Origin: CAZOZZ01 sp965247425
Lineage (GTDB): Bacteria > Acidobacteriota > Terriglobia > 20CM-2-55-15
Assembly (NCBI GenBank): GCA_965247425.1
Contig: OZ252023.1
Coordinates: 5,518,001-5,582,000 of the forward strand
Length of the DNA stretch: 64,000 bases
Direction of reading: 5' to 3'
Made by a program: the position numbers and the translations under genes
Shown: positions 54,468 to 63,257 of the stretch, one piece after another
How the letters are laid out: each line of letters opens with the position of its first letter
Position numbering within the stretch: position 1 is the first letter of the stretch
The notes under the pieces: generated by a model
The model's database searches: none
The model's input: the letters and a program-made list of their open reading frames with translations, nothing else
What the model was told of the DNA's origin: nothing

Positions 54468-55543
54468 GCGAGTGTCTCCAGGACCCTATCCAGGGTGGAA
54501 AGGAATCGCGTATTTTCATCAGGTTTTCCGATCGACACGCGTAGCGCGCGATCCAGCAGAGGATATCGGCTGACATCGCGTACCAGAACGCCTTCGGAAT
54601 ACAGTGCGTCGAAAACACGCCCTGCGGGGTGGGGTGTCTTGATCAGGATGAAATTGGCTCGCGACGGAAACACCTGGACTCCCGGCCGGCCATCCAACTC
54701 GCCGAATATTCGTTCCCGTTCCTCGATCAGACTACGGATGGCTCCATCCAGCACTTCGGTCCGTTCGAGGACGGCTTGTGCCGCGGCGAGCGTGAATATG
54801 TTCACACTGTACGGAAGTTTCGCCTTATTGATTTCGGCTGCGATTTCCGGACGTGTCAGCAGATAGCCGAAGCGGAGGCCGGCCAGCGACATTGCTTTCG
54901 AGAAAGTGCGCAGCAACAGAAGGTTGTCGAATCGCTCCAGGAGCGACACCGCGTTCTGGCCGCTGAACTCGTGGTAGGCTTCGTCGAGAATCACCAGTCC
55001 CCGAGCGTTATCGAGTATCCGCGCGGTATCGGATGGATCCAGCAAGCTGCCGGTTGGATTGTTTGGCGAGCACAGGACCAGCACGTCCGCCTCTCGTGCG
55101 GCTGAAACCAGAGAGTCCACATCAAAGGACATGTCCTGCTCGTTCAGATAGATCTCGTCCACCCGGGCCCCCAACGTCGTCGACATGAGCTTGTACAGTG
55201 TGAACGTTGGTTGTGCGATCGCCACCCTGCTCGCCGGATGGAGCGTCACCGTCAAGGCGGCGTTGATCAATTCGTTCGAGCCGTTGCCGACCAGGATTCC
55301 TGTCTCGGGCCAACCTGTAAAACGACTTAGGGCCTCGATGATTCCTTCCGGGACCAACTCGGGATATCGTCCCCAGGGACTCTCGAGGACGCGATGGACC
55401 ACGTCCCTTTTCAACTCGTCGGGCAGTTCATAGGGGTTCTCGTTCTGGTCCAGCTTGACGTCGGCGTCACGGTGCTCGATCCGGTATGCCGAAGCGGCGC
55501 GAACCGCAGGCTTAATGACCTCTAATTGTGATCGATCTGGCAT
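54464..55543 (-). CDS. hisC: Histidinol-phosphate aminotransferase
   Basis: A 359-residue class II-type PLP aminotransferase. The PLP Lys is in LLRTFSKAMSLAGLRFGYL, the Asn block is LCSPNNPTGSLLDPSD and the Asp-Tyr block is LVILDEAYHEFSGQ. The ATG at 55543 gives a 32-base overlap with hisD, longer than the other junctions; a shorter start is possible but would cut into the usual N-terminal arm. Confidence 0.95.
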   Translation of the reverse strand: MPDRSQLEVIKPAVRAASAYRIEHRDADVKLDQNENPYELPDELKRDVVHRVLESPWGRYPELVPEGIIEALSRFTGWPETGILVGNGSNELINAALTVTLHPASRVAIAQPTFTLYKLMSTTLGARVDEIYLNEQDMSFDVDSLVSAAREADVLVLCSPNNPTGSLLDPSDTARILDNARGLVILDEAYHEFSGQNAVSLLERFDNLLLLRTFSKAMSLAGLRFGYLLTRPEIAAEINKAKLPYSVNIFTLAAAQAVLERTEVLDGAIRSLIEERERIFGELDGRPGVQVFPSRANFILIKTPHPAGRVFDALYSEGVLVRDVSRYPLLDRALRVSIGKPDENTRFLSTLDRVLETLA

Positions 55544-56798
55544 GTCCAGTCAGGCCTTCCGCTATCGCAAATTTTTCAATCATGCTCCCGGACTTTTCGA
55601 TGGCCCGTCCGGAGTACCGCACGATGCTCGTCCGTTTAAGAAAGTCATACACGCCGAGCGGCGAGAAAAACCGTGCCGATCGGCCGGTTGGCAGGACGTG
55701 GTTGGGTCCTGCGAAATAGTCCCCGACGACGGCCGGAGAGTAGCGGCCGACGAAGACGGCGCCCGCGTGACGGATACCGTCAGCGATTCGGTCCGGCTCG
55801 GCCATGAGCACCTCCACGTGTTCGGGGGCGATGTGGTTGACGAGCCGGAGGGCGTCGTCCTCGGCGTCGACGATAAAGCTGATCCCGTTGTTGGCGACTG
55901 CCATTCGTGCTATCTCGTTACGATCAAGTGTCGCGAGTTGTAATTGGACCTGGTCGAACACAGCCGCGGCAAGATCCTCAGACCAGCAAATCAGCCACAC
56001 CCGGGCCATCTCGTCATGCTCGGCCTGTGCGAGCAGGTCCGCGGCCGCCCATGCGGGGTCACACGTGTCGTCGGCGACGATCGCGACTTCGCTCGGACCC
56101 GCCACCATGTCGATATCCACTGTTCCAAAGACGATCTTCTTGGCGCTCTGAACATACCGGTTGCCCGGACCCACGATCTTGTCGACCCGGGGAACCGATT
56201 CGGTCCCGTACGCCAGCGCTGCGACCGCCTGGGCCCCTCCAATCCGATAGACATCATAGAGCCCGAGAAGGTTCAGGGCGGCAGCGACCAGAGGGTTTTC
56301 CTCCAGTGACCGCGGCGGCGTTGTCACGACGATCCGGTCCACGCCCGCCACCTGCGCCGGAATCGCATTCATCAGTACCGAAGACGGGTAGGCTGCCTTA
56401 AATCCGGGTATGTAGAGCCCCGCGCCTTCGATCGGTGTGACTCGCTGTCCGAGGTGGACGCCCTCGCCCGCGTAGATCTCCCAGGATTCCTGGAGCTGTT
56501 CTTCATGAAACTGACGGATATTTGAAGCTGCGACCCGAAGGATCTCTACGAGTTCATCGTCTGCGCCGGCGGAAATTTCGCGAATCTCGTCTTCGGTGAC
56601 GCGGATCTGGTCCTTACCGAGAGAGACGCCATCGAACCTGGCGGAATATTCGAACAGGGCCTCGTCGCCGCGCTCGCGAACGTCGGCTACAACGCCGGCA
56701 ACAGTCTCGTCGACGTTTGTCTCGGTCTCCCGGGGCCTGAGCAGCACATCGACCGCATCGAGATCCAGAGCTTCCCTGAGGTCTACGATCCGCATCAC
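55512..56798 (-). CDS. hisD: Histidinol dehydrogenase
   Basis: A 428-residue enzyme. Family blocks: GAGLYIPGFKAAYPSSVLMN, VDKIVGPGNRYVQSAKK, AGPSEVAIVADDT, the zinc/catalytic region IAPEHVEVLMAEPD, and GPNHVLPTGRSARFFSPLGV. It oxidises histidinol to histidine in two steps. Overlaps hisG by four bases. Confidence 0.97.
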   Translation of the reverse strand: MMRIVDLREALDLDAVDVLLRPRETETNVDETVAGVVADVRERGDEALFEYSARFDGVSLGKDQIRVTEDEIREISAGADDELVEILRVAASNIRQFHEEQLQESWEIYAGEGVHLGQRVTPIEGAGLYIPGFKAAYPSSVLMNAIPAQVAGVDRIVVTTPPRSLEENPLVAAALNLLGLYDVYRIGGAQAVAALAYGTESVPRVDKIVGPGNRYVQSAKKIVFGTVDIDMVAGPSEVAIVADDTCDPAWAAADLLAQAEHDEMARVWLICWSEDLAAAVFDQVQLQLATLDRNEIARMAVANNGISFIVDAEDDALRLVNHIAPEHVEVLMAEPDRIADGIRHAGAVFVGRYSPAVVGDYFAGPNHVLPTGRSARFFSPLGVYDFLKRTSIVRYSGRAIEKSGSMIEKFAIAEGLTGHARSITIRGH

Positions 56799-57421
56799 AC
56801 CAGTGCCTCCAATGACTCGACCATTCCAACAATCTCACGCCTCTTGGTCTGGTAGCTGGCACGATTGATCACCAGATGAGCCGCGCTTTCGGCGATCACC
56901 TCGACGATCTCCATTCCGTTTTCCTTCAGTGTTTCACCTGTTTCGACCAGATCCACGATCCGGTCGGCAAGGCCGATCAACGGCGCCAGTTCGATCGAAC
57001 CCGACAACGGGATGATTTCGACCGGGATGTCCCGGGCGTTGAAGTATTCCAGCGTGATGTTTGGGTACTTCGTAGCGACCCGAATCGTCGGATGATCGGT
57101 TTCGTCTGTGTTCCGGAACCCTTTAGGCGCAGCGACGGCTATCCTGCAGTGTCCGAAACCGAGGTCGAGGGGTTGGAGCAGGTCCGCCCGCGATTCGGCC
57201 AGGACGTCCCGTCCGACGATGCCGACATCGGCAGCACCGTATTCGACGTAGGTCGGGACGTCGATCGGTTTCACCAGGATTGCGCGGAAGGCCATGTCTT
57301 CGGAGTCAAAGATGAGTTTGCGAGAACTTGCCACGTCCTTGTCGAACCGCAATCCGGCCCGCCCCAGCAGATCGAGTGAGGGTTCCAGAAAACGCCCCTT
57401 GGCGATAGCGATCACGAGCAC
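56795..57421 (-). CDS. hisG: ATP phosphoribosyltransferase, short form
   Basis: A 208-residue HisG (MLVIAIAKGRFLEPSLDLLG, with the Gly-rich PRPP/ATP region and GAADVGIVGRDVLAE). The C-terminal regulatory domain of long HisG is missing, as expected for the short form that needs HisZ, encoded just upstream (10-base overlap). It performs the first, controlled step of histidine synthesis. Confidence 0.97.
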   Translation of the reverse strand: MLVIAIAKGRFLEPSLDLLGRAGLRFDKDVASSRKLIFDSEDMAFRAILVKPIDVPTYVEYGAADVGIVGRDVLAESRADLLQPLDLGFGHCRIAVAAPKGFRNTDETDHPTIRVATKYPNITLEYFNARDIPVEIIPLSGSIELAPLIGLADRIVDLVETGETLKENGMEIVEVIAESAAHLVINRASYQTKRREIVGMVESLEALV

Positions 57422-58494
57422 AGCTTTACCTTCTGCCCTCGGCTGCGAAAGCGCCGGGCCTCTTCGAAACTACTGGTCGCCGACGCCGCCCCGGATTCGT
57501 CTTCTCCGGTTCCAAGCCCTTCATCGACAATCTGCTCCAGACGGTCCAGACTGAAGGAGAAACCGACCGCTGGAGTATCGTGTCCGAATTGGGCAGGAAG
57601 TCCGTCGTATCTTCCCCCGTTCGCGACTTCGAAGCCGAGCCCTGGAACGTACGCTCGGAACAGAATGCCGCTGTAATAATCAAAACCTCGTATCTCTCCC
57701 AGATCGATGGTCAGATGCTCGGCCAGGCCAAGTTCGTCGAACACCGAGTAGATTTCCTCGAGATGATCGATCGCCTGCCGTGATCGGTCGTTTCGGACCA
57801 GGTTGCGGGCCTTGACGAGAACCTCGGCTCCACCCGTCAAATGTGGCATCGAGCGCAGGACTCTCTTGCGGTGCTCGTCGAACGGCAACCTGTCGAGGAT
57901 GCGCTCGAGACCCGTCTGATTCTTGAAATTCAGCACCTCTTTGAGTTCATCGATCTCGCCGCCGGGTAGATCGATCCGGTCGAAGATTCCACCGAAAAAG
58001 TCCACGCTACCCAGGTTGATCTGGAAGTCGGGGATACCCAGCTTCTCGAAGGATTCCATGCACACCAGAAGCACCTCGACGTCCGAGGTGTTTCGCGATC
58101 CACCGTACTGTTCGATACCGATCTGCGCAAACTCGCGTTGCTGGCCACCTTTCGGCGCTTCAAAGCGCAACACTTCTCCGGAATAGGACAGACGGACCGG
58201 CCTGGGATAGTCCGAGAGCCGGGTGGCCGCCATCTTTGCCAGAAGGGATGTGAATTCAGGCCGGAGCGCCAGGACGTTGCCCTCCCGATCGATGAAACGG
58301 TAGATCCGGTCTTCCAGATCGCTGCCCATCCCCTTGATGAACACGTCGAAGTAATCGAACATCGGTGGGATGATCTCTTCGTAGGACCATCCCTCGAAGA
58401 CCGAGAACACCTTGGCCTCGACGGCGCGTCTCCTTCGGGCCGCGTTGCCGATCAGGATCTGGGTGCCTGGTGGAATTTGCGTGTGCGAATTCAT
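57412..58494 (-). CDS. hisZ: ATP phosphoribosyltransferase regulatory subunit
   Basis: A 360-residue HisRS-like catalytic-core paralogue. Landmarks: EEIIPPMFDYFDVFIKGMG, LALRPEFTSLLAKMAATRL and FEVANGGRYDGLPAQFG (HisRS motif 3 region). It lacks the anticodon-binding domain, and its placement beside short hisG identifies it as HisZ rather than HisS. The start ATG at 58494 overlaps the asd stop (ATGA); the frame to 58896 lies over asd. Confidence 0.94.
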   Translation of the reverse strand: MNSHTQIPPGTQILIGNAARRRRAVEAKVFSVFEGWSYEEIIPPMFDYFDVFIKGMGSDLEDRIYRFIDREGNVLALRPEFTSLLAKMAATRLSDYPRPVRLSYSGEVLRFEAPKGGQQREFAQIGIEQYGGSRNTSDVEVLLVCMESFEKLGIPDFQINLGSVDFFGGIFDRIDLPGGEIDELKEVLNFKNQTGLERILDRLPFDEHRKRVLRSMPHLTGGAEVLVKARNLVRNDRSRQAIDHLEEIYSVFDELGLAEHLTIDLGEIRGFDYYSGILFRAYVPGLGFEVANGGRYDGLPAQFGHDTPAVGFSFSLDRLEQIVDEGLGTGEDESGAASATSSFEEARRFRSRGQKVKLCS

Positions 58495-59540
58495 CCTATG
58501 AATCCCTTGCGGTGCAACAATTCCGCGTTCAGGATGGCCGCTCCGGCGGCGCCGCGGATCGTGTTGTGGCTGAGTATTCGAAACTTGAAATCGAGGACGG
58601 CACACGGTGCGACCGGACCGACGATGACAGCCATTCCGTTGGATCGATCGCGGTCCAGACGCGGCTGGGGTCGCTGAATATCTGTTTCCAAAATCATGAC
58701 AGGCCGTGGCGCCGAAGGCAGACCGAGGTCGTCGATCGGGGAGGTGAAGCCGGCCATGGAATTTGCGACGTCTTCGGGAGAAGCTTCGCCTCTTATTTTC
58801 ACTGAGCACGCTTCCAGGTGGCCGTCGCGGACATTGACCCGGTGGGTCAGAGCGCTGATGCGCAGTTCGGCGTCTTCGAACGCGTCGTCCATCCATTCCC
58901 CCAGAATCTTGAGAGGCTCGGTCTCGAGTTTCTCCTCTTCGCCTCCGATGGCGGGAAGGACGTTGTCCACGGCATCCATCGACGCCACCCCCGGATAACC
59001 CGCACCGGACAAGGCCTGCATCGTGACGACGTGAACGGCGTCCAGGCCGAAGGCCCGGTGAATTGCGGCGAGGGGAATGACGAGTCCGATCGTCGAACAG
59101 TTCGGATTCGTCACGATGAACCCTTTGCTCCCGAACCGTTTCCTCTGCTTCTCGATGGCCCCGAGGTGCTCCGGGTTGAGTTCGGGAATCAGCAGGGGAA
59201 CATCCGGATCCATCCGATGACTGCCCGCGTTACTGATCACCGGGAAGCCAGCGGAAGCAAAGTCCGTCTCGGTCGGACCGGCGATCGAGGAGGGAAGTCC
59301 GGACAGGATGAAGTCGCAATCCAGGTTTGGACGGCATTGCTTCACCGTCATTGCCTTTATCGACCGCGGGATCGGTGTGTCCAACTGCCAGTGTGCCGCT
59401 TCGCCATAGGTTTTGCCCGCGGAGTTGTCAGAGGCGGCTAGCGCAGAGATTTCAAACCAGGGATGGTCTTCCAGCAACTGGATCATGCGCTGGCCAACGG
59501 TTCCCGTTGCTCCGAGAATGGCTGTCTTAATTTTTTTCAT
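58491..59540 (-). CDS. asd: Aspartate-semialdehyde dehydrogenase
   Basis: A 349-residue enzyme of the archaeal/fungal-type Asd group: NADP site KTAILGATGTVGQRMIQLL, catalytic Cys in IVTNPNCSTIGLVIP, and the His in ISALTHRVNVRDGHLEA. It makes aspartate semialdehyde for threonine, methionine and lysine. Overlaps thrB and hisZ by four bases, placing the aspartate family in the same unit. Confidence 0.96.
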   Translation of the reverse strand: MKKIKTAILGATGTVGQRMIQLLEDHPWFEISALAASDNSAGKTYGEAAHWQLDTPIPRSIKAMTVKQCRPNLDCDFILSGLPSSIAGPTETDFASAGFPVISNAGSHRMDPDVPLLIPELNPEHLGAIEKQRKRFGSKGFIVTNPNCSTIGLVIPLAAIHRAFGLDAVHVVTMQALSGAGYPGVASMDAVDNVLPAIGGEEEKLETEPLKILGEWMDDAFEDAELRISALTHRVNVRDGHLEACSVKIRGEASPEDVANSMAGFTSPIDDLGLPSAPRPVMILETDIQRPQPRLDRDRSNGMAVIVGPVAPCAVLDFKFRILSHNTIRGAAGAAILNAELLHRKGFIG

Positions 59541-60496
59541 GGTTCCTTAACTACTGATTGCTTATTTTGTTCCAAGCCTAGGTACATGGTTTCGGAAAAC
59601 CGGCCGCGTGTATCCATCTTCGTGAGTCGGGTTTCCGCTGGCACGTTATTGCGAGCGAAGACGTTCAGGATGTTCTGGCCGATCCGGGCCGCATTCTCCG
59701 GTGCCGCCAGCGCCAGCACCGTCGGACCGGCCCCGCTCAGGGCAATCCCAAACAGCCCGGCCGATTGGAGTGCCAGCACTTCTTCAAGGCCGGGTATCAA
59801 TGGAGCCCTGTATGGCTGGTGGATACGGTCGCGCATGGCCTCCGACAGGAGTTTCCAGTTTCCGCCTGTGATGGCCGCGATGGTCAGTGCCGATCTTTGG
59901 ATGTTGAATACCACATCCTCGCGAGAATATTCTTCCGGCAAAACACCCCGTGCCCTTTCCGTAGAGAGTTCGAATTCGGGTATCACCACGACCGGAACGG
60001 CGCCGTCGGGCACCTCGACGCGGGAAAAGACCGTCTTTCCAGTCCCTGTTCCTGCGGACACGACCAGTCCTCCCATCAGCGCGGCGGCCAGGTTATCCGG
60101 ATGCGACTCAAAGGGTTGGGCGTACTCGAAGATCTCGTCGACATTGAATCTCTCGCCAGACAGGATTTCATAGCAGGTGACGCCGGCGATGATCGCGGCC
60201 GCACTGCTTCCAAGGCCCCGCGCCAGAGGTATTTCATTCAGGACCCTCAGGTTTGCCGCCCGCACTCCTCGGCCCCGCCGATTACCGACATCGCGGATGA
60301 CCTGAACCATCAGGTTGTCTTCGCCCGACGGTATCTTGTCGCTGTCCACGCCACCTGCGTCGACCCGCAGCTCCGCCCCTTCACCGAGCAGCTCGACCTC
60401 GATCCGGAGATAGATTTCCAGTGCAAAACCCACTGCATCGAACCCTGGTCCAAGATTCGACGTGCTCGCGGGGATTCGGAAGGCGTGGGTGCTCAT
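59537..60496 (-). CDS. thrB: Homoserine kinase
   Basis: A 319-residue GHMP kinase. The ATP motif is IPLARGLGSSAAAIIAGVTC, the N-terminus is FRIPASTSNLGPGFDAVGFA and the C-terminal GHMP block is GLFGIALSGAGPTVLALAAP. It phosphorylates homoserine on the path to threonine. No thrC lies in the window. Confidence 0.95.
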   Translation of the reverse strand: MSTHAFRIPASTSNLGPGFDAVGFALEIYLRIEVELLGEGAELRVDAGGVDSDKIPSGEDNLMVQVIRDVGNRRGRGVRAANLRVLNEIPLARGLGSSAAAIIAGVTCYEILSGERFNVDEIFEYAQPFESHPDNLAAALMGGLVVSAGTGTGKTVFSRVEVPDGAVPVVVIPEFELSTERARGVLPEEYSREDVVFNIQRSALTIAAITGGNWKLLSEAMRDRIHQPYRAPLIPGLEEVLALQSAGLFGIALSGAGPTVLALAAPENAARIGQNILNVFARNNVPAETRLTKMDTRGRFSETMYLGLEQNKQSVVKEP

Positions 60497-61929
60497 GAGG
60501 GTTCCACTCCGAAGATGGTTTCGGGGGGCCGCCGCCCTCCGAAGATGGTTTCGGGGGCCCGCCGCCCGGTCCAGATCTCAAACTGTTTTGCCGCTTGTGC
60601 CAGGAACATCGTCGTCCCGGCGATAGTCTTCTTGCCCTGCGTGGCCGCTTCACGGAGCAGTAGGGTCCGGGCCGGGTTGTACACCATGTCGAACACCACA
60701 TCCGCTCGAATCCGTCCCGATATCGGGGCGCGATTCACGTTTGGCGCCATACCGATCGGAGTGGCGTTGATCAACAGGTCCGCGGCGTATTCCGCGACGT
60801 TTTCGAGACGGCCCACCTCGACCCCACGAGGCCAGGCCGACACGCGATCCGGGTCCCTGGAGAGCAAAGTGATTCTAGCCGCACCTCCGAGAGCCGTGAC
60901 CGCTGCTCTGGCGCCGCCGCCCGTTCCGAGGATCACCACATGCTTGCCCCGCGGGTCGAAGTCTGAGAGCGATTTGGCAATTCCATGGACGTCGGTGTTG
61001 TCGCCAACCCAGCGTCCGTTGTTTCGTACCACCGTGTTGACCGCGCCCGCTTGCTCGGCAGCCGGGCTCAGCCGGTCGAGGTGCTCCATGATGTCCACTT
61101 TGTGTGGGATCGTGACCGAAAAACCCCGTATTCCAATCTCATCGGCGTTCTCGAAAAAGTCCGAGACGGAATCGACGGGCAGCTTCAGATAGACGAAGTC
61201 GAGACCCACGGCCTCGAACGCCTGGTTGTGGAGCACCGGAGACCGTGAGTGGCCCAGCGGTTTGCCGATGATGCCGATCAGCGAAGTCGAATTATGCACC
61301 TTTGGGAAACGGTATGTGCCTACCAATTCGTCGAGGGAAACTTGTCCTGGCGCAGATTCGCGCCCGCTCGCGGTGTACGTGAGAGCGCTTCCTCTCGAAG
61401 GCCCGACGATTCGAGTGATCTGTCCCATCGCCCCCATCCCGATTACGATGACCGGTTTCCCCCAGTTTCTGTTGAGTAGTTCGAGCAGCCGCCGGTTGTC
61501 GTTCCACGACCGAACCATCGTCGCTAGTTTGGCCACCGAGACCGGGCTTCTCGAAACATCGTCCATCAGCGTTTCCAGATTCTCGGGTGTTTCCCCGAAA
61601 TCGTGATGCGACCCGATGACCTCCGCTTTCCCGAATGGTCGGGCGAAACGGAAATCGATGTCCACGAAACGCGCTCCATTGCCCACCGCTCGTTCGAGTA
61701 TACGAATCTCGTCTTCAATCGACCCCTCGAAGCGTCCTCCGCGATCACGTCCTCTGCAGGTTGCGATGACCGGGATCGGGAGGCGGCTCCACCGCGCAGA
61801 TGTCGATTCTTCGGGATTCCTGAGGTAGTCCAGGCGCACTTCAAGGCAGTCGGCACCGGGGGGCGGGGCCGAAAAGACTTCTTCCACCGTGGTGGGGGTC
61901 AGTGAAACGCAGACGGGCCCGGGAAGCAT
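60493..61929 (-). CDS. aroDE: Bifunctional 3-dehydroquinate dehydratase (type I) / shikimate dehydrogenase
   Basis: A 478-residue fusion. The N-terminal 220 residues are a type I dehydroquinase: ADCLEVRLDYL, the Schiff-base region His in VIGSHHDFGETPENLE and Lys in SVAKLATMVRSW. The C-terminal 260 residues are AroE: IGKPLGHSRSPVLHNQAFEA, catalytic Lys in VTIPHKVDIM, Asp in WVGDNTDVHGIAKSL, and NADP loop LGTGGGARAAVTAL. The order is that of plant DHD/SDH enzymes. The ATG at 61929 begins one base after the cysK stop. The C-terminus carries a tandem 10-residue repeat (60509-60568). Confidence 0.95.
   Translation of the reverse strand: MLPGPVCVSLTPTTVEEVFSAPPPGADCLEVRLDYLRNPEESTSARWSRLPIPVIATCRGRDRGGRFEGSIEDEIRILERAVGNGARFVDIDFRFARPFGKAEVIGSHHDFGETPENLETLMDDVSRSPVSVAKLATMVRSWNDNRRLLELLNRNWGKPVIVIGMGAMGQITRIVGPSRGSALTYTASGRESAPGQVSLDELVGTYRFPKVHNSTSLIGIIGKPLGHSRSPVLHNQAFEAVGLDFVYLKLPVDSVSDFFENADEIGIRGFSVTIPHKVDIMEHLDRLSPAAEQAGAVNTVVRNNGRWVGDNTDVHGIAKSLSDFDPRGKHVVILGTGGGARAAVTALGGAARITLLSRDPDRVSAWPRGVEVGRLENVAEYAADLLINATPIGMAPNVNRAPISGRIRADVVFDMVYNPARTLLLREAATQGKKTIAGTTMFLAQAAKQFEIWTGRRAPETIFGGRRPPETIFGVEPS
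60509..60568. repeat. Tandem 30-bp repeat in the 3' end of aroDE
   Basis: Two near-identical 30-base units, 60509-60538 and 60539-60568 (GAAGATGGTTTCGGGGG core), encode the repeated tail PETIFG with RRAP or RRPP before it. The unit is in frame, adding ten residues per copy beyond the normal AroE end. Confidence 0.9.
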
Positions 61930-61930
61930 T

Positions 61931-62854
61931 TCAAGAAAACAACTCCGTACTGAGGTAGCGTTCGCCAGTGTCGGGGAGGATCGCCAAGACCCTCTTGCCG
62001 GCTCCGAGTTCCTTCGCCAAGTCGATTGTTGCGTGAAGAATCGCTCCAGATGACACGCCGCAGAGAATGCCTTCCTTTTCGGCAAGCAACCGGGCCGCCC
62101 TCCTAGCGTCGTCGTACTCGACCAGAACCACTTTGTCGACCACCGCGCGATTCAGGATTTCGGGCACAAAGCCCGCCCCGATGCCCTGGATTCGATGGGG
62201 TGCCGGCTCCTTACCAGACAACACCGCTGATTCGGCAGGTTCGACCGCATGTAGTTCAAGACCTGGGATCGATTCCTTGAGGACTTCACCGGTCCCGGTT
62301 GCAGTGCCGCCGGTTCCCACGCCCACAACCAGAGCATCCAACTTTCCCTCCACCGCATCGGCGATCTCCCTTGCGGTTGTTTTTCGGTGCGCATCGGGGT
62401 TCGCTCGATTTCGAAACTGCTGGGGCATGAAATAGTCCGGGTTCTCTCCCAGGATTTCCTCGGCCTTGTCGATCGCGCCCTGCATGGCTTCGTTACGGGG
62501 TGTCAGTGTGATTTCGGCGCCAAATGCCCGAAGCAGGGTCAATCGCTCGACACTCATGTCCTCGGGCATCGTGAGAATGACGTGGTAGCCCTTCGAAGCC
62601 GCGACCATCGCCAGGCCGATTCCGGTATTCCCACTGGTTGGTTCGACGATTGTTCCGCCCGGTTTGAGCCGGCCCTCCTTCTCGGCGACTTCGATCATTC
62701 GGAGGCCGATGCGATCTTTCACGCTTCCGCCGGGATTGAAGAACTCCAGCTTGACCAGCATTTCGGCACAATCGCCGGTTGGGATTCGATTAAGTCGGAC
62801 GATCGGCGTCTCACCGATTAGTTGGCAGATATTGTCGTAGATCCCTTGGTCCAT
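61931..62854 (-). CDS. cysK: Cysteine synthase A (O-acetylserine sulfhydrylase)
   Basis: A 307-residue PLP enzyme. The PLP Lys is in FNPGGSVKDRIGLRMIE, the substrate loop is EPTSGNTGIGLAMVA, and the phosphate site is VGVGTGGTATGTGEVL. It makes cysteine from O-acetylserine and sulphide. It is the first gene of the long minus-strand run; upstream (62855-63257) there is about 400 bases of non-coding DNA where the main promoter should lie. Confidence 0.96.
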   Translation of the reverse strand: MDQGIYDNICQLIGETPIVRLNRIPTGDCAEMLVKLEFFNPGGSVKDRIGLRMIEVAEKEGRLKPGGTIVEPTSGNTGIGLAMVAASKGYHVILTMPEDMSVERLTLLRAFGAEITLTPRNEAMQGAIDKAEEILGENPDYFMPQQFRNRANPDAHRKTTAREIADAVEGKLDALVVGVGTGGTATGTGEVLKESIPGLELHAVEPAESAVLSGKEPAPHRIQGIGAGFVPEILNRAVVDKVVLVEYDDARRAARLLAEKEGILCGVSSGAILHATIDLAKELGAGKRVLAILPDTGERYLSTELFS

Positions 62855-63257
62855 CGTCGTTCCCTGCTTTCCCAGTTCGACTCGTCTTCCGGCAACGAAC
62901 TCCGGCAGAAGTGGAAACCTCTCACAATATCACAAATCGCACTCAAATGGTTCAATTCATTGGTAGATAGCGCATGCTCAAGGTACTGACGAAGCCTCCT
63001 GCACCGGAGCTGGCCCGAATGGCGCAATTTTTGCGTTTCAATCCTGTTCATCCTCCGGATGGATGTTGTTGCTACCCGTCGATCCGTGCTTCTGGAGTGC
63101 GTTTTTGAACGTTCAGACCGCTTGGGTGTCCGATAGGCAGAACAACAGCCAGTCGGGTCGTCCGAGTCCGGGGCACACCACATCCTCGCCAGTCGACTGA
63201 TGTCGTATTATCAATATATTGACTGGCATACGCGCTTCTGATACTAATGGTTACCCG
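62855..63257. other. Divergent intergenic region (cysK and LysM gene promoters)
   Basis: No gene seen. On the minus strand TTGAAC and TGATAT lie 17 bases apart about 40-70 bases before cysK, a weak promoter match. On the plus strand TTGACT at 63219-63224 and GATACT at 63240-63245 (15-base spacer) would start transcription only about six bases before the LysM gene ATG. A GCCAGTC/GACTGGC inverted pair overlaps this plus-strand -35. No T-box, riboswitch or leader-peptide attenuator signature was recognised upstream of the amino-acid cluster. Confidence 0.4.

Noticed and set aside
62855..63257. T-box, attenuator or leader peptide for the his/trp run
   Set aside because: No T-box core, no run of His or Trp codons and no terminator/antiterminator pair could be seen upstream of cysK.
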